64,000 nucleotides of DNA from Syngnathus acus (taxonomy: Eukaryota > Chordata > Actinopteri > Syngnathiformes > Syngnathidae): contig NC_051100.1 in NCBI RefSeq assembly GCF_901709675.1, forward strand, positions 12,258,286-12,322,285, given 5' to 3'. Shown piece by piece: positions 22,834 to 31,387 of this stretch (positions are counted from its first letter, which is position 1; each line of letters starts with the position of its first letter). The position numbers were made by a program, and so were the translations under genes. Below the pieces are notes generated by a model. The model made no database searches, had not been told where the DNA came from, and was given only the letters and a program-made list of their open reading frames with translations.

Positions 22834-25800
22834 CCGTAATTTTCGGACTATAAGTCGCGGTTTTTTTCATAGTTTGGGTGGGGGGGCGACTTATACTCAG
22901 GAGCGACTTATATACATATATATGTTTTTTTTTCACTTTTTTGGGCATTTTATGGCTGGTGCGACTTATACTCCGGTGCGACTTATAGTCCGAAAATTAC
23001 GGTATACATATATATATATATGTATGTGTATATATATATACATATATATATATTTTTTTATCGACGATCAATTCATTCTGGTCAAGACGCTCGTCCCAGT
23101 CACGTGACATGTTTTCCCAGTCGAGCCCGCAAAGCTAGCAAAAATTAGTAAGAATTTATTTTGAAAAATATAAAGAATTTGACAATTCTCTCCCAATTAA
23201 ATCAAGACAAGTCTTCAAACGTCGTCTTCATGACTGGCTACAAGAAACCAGGAATGCCTCACTGATGAGGCTTCACCAACGGTCAGGTGCACCTTATAGG
23301 AGGGGTGACAAGTGCACGAAAACACGCACACACATGCGCACGCTAGCCCAGTCGAACCCGCGAGGCAAGCAAAAATGAGCACGAAACAGAGAAGTTTGGA
23401 AAGCTTCTTCGGAAAGGGAAAAAAGCCCAATCAGGAGATGGAAGAAGAAGAGGCTACGACTTCTAAGAAAAGGAAAGCTGCATTTAAAAGAACATTTCTG
23501 GAGTCCAACTTAAAATATGGATTTATCGCCACAGGTGACTGACGCGCCAAGCCCACTCTGCATAATATGTGGCGACAGGCTAGCTAACGAGGCAATGAAG
23601 CCTTCAAAACTGCTTCGGCACATGGAGACAAAGCATCCTGGATTAAAAGACAAACCTTAACCACTTCGGGTGTCATTGTCTCCGATTACGCCTAGATGGG
23701 ACCGGCTCATTTCTGAGAAACAAGCTCAGTGCTCCCACAAATTCAATGTAATGGTGAGTTTTATTTTTATGTCGTTTATACTTGTTTTTATGCCAGTCGT
23801 ATCATTTTATTTCATCGTATTTATATATTTATTATAAATGTATTACTTGTTTAAATGTATTATTGATTTATACAAAGGCCGGTCCGCAAAAAGGTTGGTG
23901 ACCACTGATGTAGTGTGTCGGCGCACTAACTTGTTGGTGTTGCGGACTGCTCTGAAGATGAAGACGTAACAGTAGACGATGACGAGGAGCGGCAGGAAGA
24001 AGACAAAGACAAACAGCAGCATGGTGTACGCTCGCACCGACGGCGTGAAGGTCATGTAGTCCCACGTGCACGACGTCAGGAGCCCCTCAGGCACGTATGC
24101 GCCTGCCGCAGGTGCACACACAGACGCACACGCACACGCATGGGTTAAGCAACTCTCAAACATTGAAAGATGATTGATCACTTTTTGATAGTTTCCCAGT
24201 CTGGTCATTGTCTGATCACTTTTTTGAGTCCATTTTTCCCACTGCTGTGCTTTGGTCCATTTTGTACTGTTACCTTCATTTTTCTGCATATTTTCTTTAG
24301 TTTTATCCCTTGCAACATGGTTGTCCATTTTATAAATGGAGGATCTGCAAAGTTGCGCTGGCTCAAACTAGGCAACGTTTGCTGTGTGGGTGCGTGTGCG
24401 CGCGTGCTCACTCCATCCGAAGAAGGGTGGCAGGCTCCACCCCAGCGAGTACACCCATGCAGCCGCCAGGATTGCGAGGGCCCGTTCGCGCGACAACATG
24501 CCGATGGAGGTCAGGGGTCGCGTGATGACAAAGTAGCGGTCCACGGCGATCACCGTCAGCGTGATCATGGAGCAGATCCCAAACAGCGCGCCGCAGAACG
24601 CATACAGCTCACACGCTACGGCACACACCAAGACTGAGCTCATGTTACCAAGTTTAAAGAGGCAAGCCAAATACTTTCATTTTCTGCCATGTTTCTGTGT
24701 ACAGCACTTGTTTGTGGCTTGTGACCAGTCCAGGACACGCATACCTTTCTCGCCAAAGATCCACCTCTTGTGCATACTGCTGGCGAAAAAGACGGGCGCC
24801 TGCGTGACGCACATCAGCAGGTCGGTGACGGCCAAGTTGATGATGAACATGTTGGCTGGCGTGCGCAGGCTGCGGCTCCTGAACGCACACGCAGAATGGG
24901 TCAGAATGGGTATGTGTCACGTGGCGGATCGCAACCACTAGGAGCTGCTGCTACATTAAAAGTATAGCTGACATCATTGCATCCTCGTGACCATATTTGG
25001 TTGTACGCTCACCTGCTGAAAGCATAGATGACCAGGAAGTTGCCGAGCAATCCGGTGATGCCGATGGCGAGGATGACGGAGCCGATGGTGTAGTGGGCGT
25101 GGTCGGGCACGTCCACCGTGGGGAATGGGTGGGGGGACCGATGCGGCATCACCGCCTGGAGGACGAGGGCGAGAATAGACCTATATTGGAAAGGTTTGAC
25201 TGAGCAGTGCGTGATTTGGTGGGCAGTCCACCATGAGAAAGCCCACAAAAAAGCCTCAAGAACCCATGCTGAAAATTCAAAGAGTCTTGGATATTTTGCT
25301 TGCAATCAAACTTGGCCACTTTCATGGGTCCCTCAAAGACCAGCAAGATTTTGTCTAATTGTTATCAAATTGCAAAAGATTCTTGTTTCTATTATTTGCT
25401 TTGGGCAGAGCATGGCAGCTAAATTGGATGACTCTTGCTAGTGCCCGCAAAGGTTTGAAAGATTTAGGCCACAAAGTCAGTTGTACACAATCGGTTGCCA
25501 CATCTAGAACAACGAAACAAAAGACTCAGAAAGCCATGTCACCGTCTGCCGGTTGTGTTTGGAGCACTCCCATTTTGCCATTGAGCCGCTGTTGGATGTC
25601 ATGTAATCACATTAGCATTTGGCACGGCGAGAAGCCTATGCGTTAGCCCGTTTGGCTAAGCAGCTGCCAGCAGAATTAATTCATCCTGAGAGAACTGAAT
25701 GACGAATCTCTCCACCGAGTCGTGCCATTAATTAAACCGCCTGTCTCTTGTGTCCATTTCAGCGGCGTTGAACAAAAATGGAGGTCGGAGAGGGGAGAAG

Positions 25801-27407
25801 TGCCTTCTCAATTCCATGTCTTCCTGCGGGAATATCTAACCGCTCTAAGAAGAAAAAACAAACGCGGCACTCAGCTCCAGTGTCCGTTTCCCCACATTCC
25901 CATGCGGGAACGTTAAAAGATGAAGTAGATAGGAACTTTTCTCAAAACAAAGCTGATAGCGTGAGTGCCGCTCATTGCATGCAAATTCCCTCTTGGACTG
26001 ATTGCGTATGGGTACTTGTTTTTTTTTTTTTAACCTTTGTTAAACCAGGAAAATCCACCTTTTGGTAGGAGGTCGTGGCCAACAGGTATGCGGCGTAGTT
26101 TCACGATGAACCACACTCCACACATTGAACATAAAGTTACACATTGTTGAGCATTCTTCTGACAAATGAGTGCCCATTTTTTAAGTGCCTGAAAACTCCA
26201 GAAGAATTGTTTTTAGGAACAGTGCGAAAGGTGCTAATAATTTTAGTTTTGCTAATGCTAATTCAAAGTCAGTTTTTTCTACATGCGTTTCAATCAATGA
26301 TGCAAAGTGCAAACTGGGTCATGCTGCAGTTTGATTTTGTAACAATCCCAGCATGCCTGACTTCCATTATCTCCAAGTGCTCAATCCAAAAGTCCTGAAG
26401 ACATCATCTGTCTTGATTGACATTGACATCACAAGCTATCACTGCAATTTACAATCTTTTGATTCAAACCTTACGAGCAATTCTCTGGGACTTTCGTTGC
26501 CATTTTCCAGTGGGATCAAATCGTTCATCCAAAGTATGAAGCTGTGACCCTGCATGTGATCCAAGTCTTTCAAGAACGTCCCAGTGTTTCCCAGTCCCAT
26601 TTTTAGCAGGCACGAATCCTTCATACCAATTTGACAGCTGCGACCAGGTCATCATTTGGTCCAAGCCTTAAAAGAGCTTCAGGTCTTCCAGTACCACCAG
26701 TCATCGAGCGCTGGGAACTTGTTTTAATATTTGTCTCCATATGATTGTGTGTTCCAGTCAGAGTAACTCGAGAGTAAACTGCTGAGTGTTGACGCTGAGG
26801 GACAGTTGTGCATGCAGCATGCAGCATGCACAGTGAAGTAGGTCAGAGAAGTTTCCCTTCCTGTGATCGATAATGTATGTGCTGCAGACCTCGCCCTCGT
26901 GCACCGATTGTGTCGATATTTTGGCACTTGTCCCAAATATCAAGCCCTGAAACATGTCAATTCAATCCCAAAACACATATTGGTTAGACCCATGCTGCCT
27001 TCAAGACGTTATTAGACGAACATTTTTTAAGCGTTCACGCGCACGTTCTCCCACCATGTCAGTTTCATTAACCATGTGTAAAGTTTGTGCCATTAAATTA
27101 TTTCAGTTATTTTTATTATTTTTTACAGCCGATATAATGACCGACGTCCCATTAATAACTTCCATTTAATTCATTTGTCCTTGTCCGCTCAGGTGCGACG
27201 TCAGAAATCCGGCGAGCGTTAAATGACGCTCATTCTCGGTGGAATTTGTAAGCGCAAAGTTAGACTCACCGTCGGCGAGGCTTCGGAGGCGGTCTTTAGC
27301 TCGGAGGGCCGGTACGCGTTCACAGGCGAACCGAAGCCGGAGCTGGTGGTCCACTTGGAGGTGCTGTTGCGGGAGATAATGGTGTGGTGGTGGTGCGTAG
27401 CGCTCAT
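19401..27407 (-). CDS. opn4: Melanopsin (opsin 4, mammalian-like type), 11 exons, 554 aa
   Basis: Exons: 27270-27407, 25013-25155, 24745-24878, 24412-24615, 23931-24102, 21905-22084, 21681-21788, 20423-20615, 19905-20069, 19753-19812, 19401-19568. All phases join, giving 554 residues plus TGA. It is a seven-helix Gq-coupled photopigment of the plasma membrane. Visible marks are TM1 ending GNFLVIYAF, Cys140 and Tyr143 at the start of TM3, D164-R-Y, Glu212 and Cys218 in extracellular loop 2, the retinal Schiff-base Lys342 in [15 protein letters not shown], and HPKYR after TM7. The cytoplasmic tail is long and Ser/Thr-rich, suited to arrestin-linked shut-off. The N-terminus has a His-rich start and an N-glycosylation site (RNST). 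The last-but-two exon uses a weaker donor (GTCAGC). It lies directly upstream of ldb3 as in human, which favours the opn4m type over opn4x. Confidence 0.93.
20233..20300 (+). repeat. Rex3 fragment in an opn4 intron
   Basis: CAGATGAGGTGGCTCAGGCA and following bases match the Rex3 coding region near 45,270-45,320. About 70 bp, not coding here. Confidence 0.6.
20793..21033 (+). mobile_element. tRNA-derived SINE in opn4 intron 7
   Basis: Head GGCACGGTGGTCAACTGGTT with a weak B box, the conserved body seen at 12,031-12,396, and a GAAAATGGATGGATGG tail. More diverged than that copy. Confidence 0.7.
21127..21246 (+). repeat. (GGAT)n microsatellite
   Basis: About 29 uninterrupted GGAT units in opn4 intron 7, flanked by GTCCACTTGAGAGTGGGTTT on both sides (near 21,050 and 21,276), so the flank is duplicated around the array. 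Confidence 0.95.
22480..22620 (-). mobile_element. SINE fragment in opn4 intron 5
   Basis: GAAAACCCACGCAGGCACGG, CTCCACACAGG and a degraded tRNA-like head match the family of 12,031-12,396. Truncated and diverged. Confidence 0.6.
22834..23002. mobile_element. Intact TA-flanked MITE (ACTATAAGTCGC family)
   Basis: CCGTAATTTTCGGACTATAA at the left is mirrored by TTATAGTCCGAAAATTACGG at the right, with TA on both sides. Internal direct and inverted GCGACTTATA motifs repeat four times. It is nested in the hAT element. The bracketing TA dinucleotides suggest mobilisation by a Tc1/mariner-type transposase. Confidence 0.85.
23203..23347 (+). repeat. 145-bp segment duplicated from upstream of opn4
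   Basis: Aligns without gaps to 27,710-27,854 with three mismatches. It begins CAAGACAAGTCTTCAAACGT and ends ATGCGCACGCTAGC. It is absent from the related hAT copy at 15,810-16,679. Confidence 0.9.
25156..27269. other. opn4 first intron, no repeat or exon recognised
   Basis: About 2.1 kb between the N-terminal exon and the TM1 exon. A short tandem GCAGCATGCAGCATGCA lies near 26,812-26,830. No other structure could be supported. Confidence 0.4.
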
Positions 27408-28130
27408 GGTCTTCCTCTCCTCTCTACCTCCTCTGACTTCTGCAGGCGCCTCCTGCAGTCAACACGTGCAACAGTCAGGTGGCAGCACTTAAGCATTCGT
27501 GTGCATTTCCCCAAGAAGTTGCATGTGGAGATTTTTGTAAATATTTTATTTCGTGGTCATATCACTAAGACCAGCTTTTAAGATTTCATGCACGTTTGGT
27601 TGAAGTCGACATTACCCGAGGAAGCCAAAGGTGATGACGAGAATCCAAAATGTTCACGTTCCAAATGGTGGAAGTACAAAGTTTTTAGTCTCCAGTTCGC
27701 TGACAAAAACAAGACAAGTCTTCAAACGTCGTCTTCATGACTGGCTACAAGAAACCAGGAATGCCTCACTGATGAGGCCTCACCAACGGTCAGGTGCACC
27801 TTATATGAGGGGTGACAAGCGCACGAAAACACGCACACACATGCGCACGCTAGCGGAGGTGGGGGTGAGGGTGGAGCGTTGAGAGGGGTGGGGGCTATTT
27901 ATGCGGGTCGCTGTGTCAATGACGCAGAGGACATTAGGTGGTGACAAAAAGCGAGCTGGAATCAAACCAAAACAAAGCGAGCGTGACTCTGTAATAGTAA
28001 TTAAAAAAGAACATGTAAGGTTAAAAAATGACCATGTATAGCAAGACTTTTTTTTTATTAAAAAAAGAAACTGTATAAAGTAAGGCTTTTTTAATAAAGA
28101 AAAAAAAAAACGTATAGGGGGTTGGCTCGG
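27408..28130. other. opn4 upstream region
   Basis: Holds the presumed opn4 5' leader and promoter. 27,710-27,854 is the segment copied into intron 5. There are A-rich runs at 28,000-28,110. No TATA box could be assigned. Confidence 0.4.
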
Positions 28131-28134
28131 ATAG

Positions 28135-28506
28135 TTATGCTCTTTTCGCCCCCGGGTGTCGGTCAGAACACAGAAGGGAAGACGTGGTTCAGTTTTGAGT
28201 GCTTTACGTTAAAGTCCCAATGATCGTCACACACACATCTGGGTGTGGTGAAATTTGTCCTCTGCATTTAAGCCATCCCCGTGTGATTTTGATCCATCCC
28301 CTCGGGGAGAGGGGAGCAGTGAGCAGCAGCGGTGCCGCGCTCGGGAGTCATTTGGTGAGCTAACCCCCCAATTCCAACCCTTAATGCTGAGTGCCAAGCA
28401 GGGAGGAAATGGGTCCCATTTTTATAGTCTTTGGTATGACCCGGCCGGGGTTTGAACCCAGAACCTTCCAGTCTCAGGGGGGGGACACTCTACCACTAGG
28501 CCGCAG
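28135..28506 (-). mobile_element. tRNA-derived SINE (second family)
   Basis: On the minus strand the head reads GCGGCCTAGTGGTAGAGTGT with a B box GGTTCAAACCC about 40 bp on, i.e. tRNA-like A and B boxes. A conserved central part contains ATTTCACCACACCCAGATGT. It differs from the SINE at 12,031-12,396. Confidence 0.8.
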
Positions 28507-28827
28507 AGCTAGTATACTGGTTTACTGAATTATTGGCAAAAAATAATAATAAATAACCATAAATGAAATACACTCGGCTCCACACCAAACATAAGTCATC
28601 GATCGAGACAACAAAATACATTTGCTGGCGACCGTTAGTCGCCGTGCCGCTGCGTAACGGCCATTCGTACGATGCGAGGCAAACTCAAAGGAGCGCGCCG
28701 GAGCTGTCAATCAAACGGCGCGCACACGAAGCAAACCGCAATCGGACAACACGATCACATCAACATACTCAGTCGATACCAGCAACCTTTAATTTACCGC
28801 TGCGCACAAGTGAAAATGGGTATAATG

Positions 28828-28913
28828 TCCAGACCCCGAATATAAGACGACCCCCACTTTTTCAGTCTTATTTCAATGCAAAAAAACTCGTCTTATACGG
28901 CCAATACGGTAAT
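28828..28913. repeat. Short MITE fragment (TATAAGACGA family)
   Basis: CCGAATATAAGACGACCCCC and CTCGTCTTATACGGCCAATA are imperfect inverted ends around a T-rich centre. About 85 bp. Confidence 0.5.
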
Positions 28914-28972
28914 TTATATATATGTTATATGAGCCTGTGGAATAATTTGAACTGCAAATGATGTCCGACGTC

Positions 28973-29256
28973 CAGAGGCGTAGCCAGGAATTTTTCCAGT
29001 AGGGGCGCACGCCCACAGGAAAAAAAATCGAACATCACCCACGCCGTTCGCTGATCGCTAAAACAACATCCGGGTCCGGGAGGCAAACGGTGAATGGATA
29101 ACATCGCGCACATAGAATAGCGCAAGCACATTCGCGCAAGACCGAAAGAAAAAAACGGCAAGAAAATTAAGATTTTTTTTTTTTTTTTCCAACCGGGGCG
29201 CAGGGAGTCCTAACCGGGGCGCCGCCCCGGCTCGCCCCGGCTTGGCTACGCCTCTG
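28973..29256. mobile_element. hAT-type MITE with perfect 8-bp duplication
   Basis: Terminal repeats CAGAGGCGTAGCCAGG/CTTGGCTACGCCTCTG are flanked by CCGACGTC at 28,965-28,972 and 29,257-29,264. It is 284 bp, non-coding, and inserted in a copy of the 190-bp repeat. Confidence 0.92.
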
Positions 29257-29335
29257 CCGACGTCAGCGGCGCCGCGTTGTTTACTTAAAGGACAATCGAT
29301 GAATTTAATGATTTGCAGTGACACAGATGGTTTGA

Positions 29336-29765
29336 AAATGTGGTGAATTCTCTTCGATGTTCTGCTGGTCTCCAAGATCAAACAGTGGATAGGTGGCTGG
29401 CTCAGGGAAGGAAAACTTCAGTGACACACGGCTGATTGGGGAAAGATTTTATTCAACCGATGTCAGAATTGAAGAGTCTCTCTCTAGCCAAAAAAAGAAG
29501 TCCCCCTGTTTTCTCCCACCTTGGATCTTATACCCCGGTCCCCCCCCTACTCGGGTGCACGCACACGAGGGCTGCTGAATGTCCTCTGACCCCCCAGCCT
29601 GCCTTGTTGATTCTAACCAACTGGCCGATTCCTGTATCCTGGTGCCAGGAAGTCTGCCTTCCTGGCCCAGGCCCCATAAAATCCCATGCGCGCGTGACCT
29701 AGTCACCTCTAAGCTTAGAAATGAAATATACATTGCATGAGACCTAAATAAAAATACACAATAAT
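29336..29765. mobile_element. Unclassified insertion in the 190-bp repeat
   Basis: Interrupts the repeat between GATGGTTTGAAAATG and TTTATATTATAGTTATTTGA. The inserted 430 bp has AATAAAAATACACAATA near its right end and could be an LTR remnant, but no inverted ends or duplication are certain. Confidence 0.35.
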
Positions 29766-30119
29766 ACTGTTTATATTATAGTTATTTGATATATAATTTA
29801 TATATCGTTATATGGGCCTCCCTGTTGTTCCCCTCATCCTCTCCTCTCCCACCCTTTCCCTTCAATAAACCCTGGGGTTTATTTTTTACCATGTATAGAT
29901 GCAGACTTGTCACCTTGGCTCTCGCAGCGTTTTGCCATAGAAAGATGCTAAGATTTGTCTTTGCAAATTTATTGAACATGTTGACAAGCACAACTTTGGA
30001 GTACATGATTGGAAACACTGAAAGTTACATCATGTTCAAAAGGGTTAGGAACAGGTTAAGCAGTGACAAACGTTATGCTTAGTTGAAAATCCTCAAACCA
30101 AACCTCGACGGCGTTACTT

Positions 30120-30660
30120 CAAGACAAGACACTGTACAACTGAGTGCAACATAACAGCAACAGAAGAGCAAAACTTATCAACACTGATCTGACACGAAAT
30201 AATGATGCTTTGTTTTCTTGGATTTTCCAGACTTTTTGAGTTAGTTTTTTTCTACATTTCAATGGACACGAGGCAAACTTCAAAACACGACACTGTACAA
30301 TTGAGTGCAACATCACCACCAACAAAAGAGCAAGTCATCAACACAGATCTGACACAAAATAAATGGCGCTTTGTTTTCTTGGATTTTCCAGACATTAACA
30401 AAAGAGCAAAAGTCATCAACACTGATCTGACACAAAATAAGTGGCGCTTTGTTTTCTTGGACTTTCCAGACTTTTTGAGGGCTTTTTCTACATTTCAATG
30501 GACACGAGGCAAACTTCAAAACACGACACTGTACAATTGAGTGCTGAACTGACAGGGTGCACAAAAGAAATATGGCGCTATGTTGTCTTGGCAGATCTTT
30601 TCAAATTTTCTTGAAAGGCTTTTTTGACATCTCACTGGACACACTCTGTATTTAACCTGA
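30120..30660. repeat. Tandem repeat of roughly 160-bp units downstream of the multi-lectin gene
   Basis: Shared blocks are AACACTGATCTGACACAAAA, GGCGCTTTGTTTTCTTGGA, TTTCCAGAC and CATTTCAATGGACACGAGGC. Three clear copies lie around 30,177, 30,337 and 30,417 with a decayed fourth after 30,560. The array ends about 110 bp from the stop codon, so part may lie in the 3' untranslated region. Confidence 0.75.
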
Positions 30661-30772
30661 GCAACTTTTTTTTTCTTTGCTTTCTCCTGACCCTCAGTAA
30701 CCCTCAGTAACTGCTTTTGAGGTGGCAAACTTTGATGGATCTCTTACCAATGTTAACTTCTTCGACACTGCG

Positions 30773-31387
30773 CTACACTGCTTGGTCTTGTACTCTGCGC
30801 AGCGCCTCCCCTGCCAGGTTGATGGACTTGAGCGACACGTCCCCGTGCAGTTTCAGCAGCGTGACGCGTGGCAGGTCGTGCTCGTGGTGGTAGGCGTAGT
30901 ATAGCCGGTGGTCCGCGGCGAGCACGTAGAAGCCACGCTCGTCGCACTGGATGACGATCTGAAGGACAGCAGCAATTAGGTGGCTCGCAGCATGGCGCTG
31001 GCGAGTGTGCGCGCGCATGTAACCTCAAAATTGACTCCAGGTTGCAGGGGGGCCTCGAGCAGCTGGTTCTGTTGCTTGACACCCTGGTCGCTGGCCAGTT
31101 TGGAGGTCAGCGAGATGGTTTTGGTCAAGACGTCCAGCTCAACCTGGAGGGCCATTTTGCCATCGCCGAAGAGGAGGTTGGCTTGGAAGCTGCAAGCAAA
31201 GCACAAATGTTGTCGCCACCATTCTCGGGGGCCTGCCTCGTGGATGTTCCCGCTCGTCTCTCGTGAAGGCTTTGGCCTTCTCTGGGTGTGCCTCGTACCC
31301 CTTTGTCTTCTCGTTGCCTTGCCCGCTGATGGTGATGGTGCTCCCCACCTGGAGCCCTTCCATCATTTCCACCTGTAGGTCCTTGCA
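30773..31387 (-). other. C-terminal galectin-like domain of the multi-lectin protein
   Basis: Exons 31299-31387, 31024-31189 and 30773-30958 follow a galectin strand pattern: GLQVGSTITISGQGN, KGFQANLLFGDGKMALQVEL, a PGVNFEIVIQCDERGFYVL strand pair, a DHRLYYAYHH strand, and LLKLHGDVSLKSINL at the end. The sugar-contact residues of classical galectins (H-x-N-P-R and the W-x-x-E-x-R segment) are not present, so it is a diverged galectin fold that may not bind beta-galactosides. The last exon ends in TAG at 30773-30775. Confidence 0.72.

Larger units (their letters stand above)
22708..23907 (+). mobile_element. hAT deletion derivative in opn4 intron 5 carrying a captured 145-bp segment
   Basis: Ends CAGGGGTCCCCAAGCC and GGTTGGTGACCACTG, with perfect ATGTAGTG duplications (22,700-22,707 and 23,908-23,915). 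The plus-strand frame from 23,375 encodes the same transposase start as 15,810-16,679 ([15 protein letters not shown]) but breaks within the BED finger. A TA-flanked MITE sits at 22,834-23,002. Bases 23,203-23,347 replace element sequence with a copy of 27,710-27,854. The element ends 23 bp from opn4 exon 5. Confidence 0.9.
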
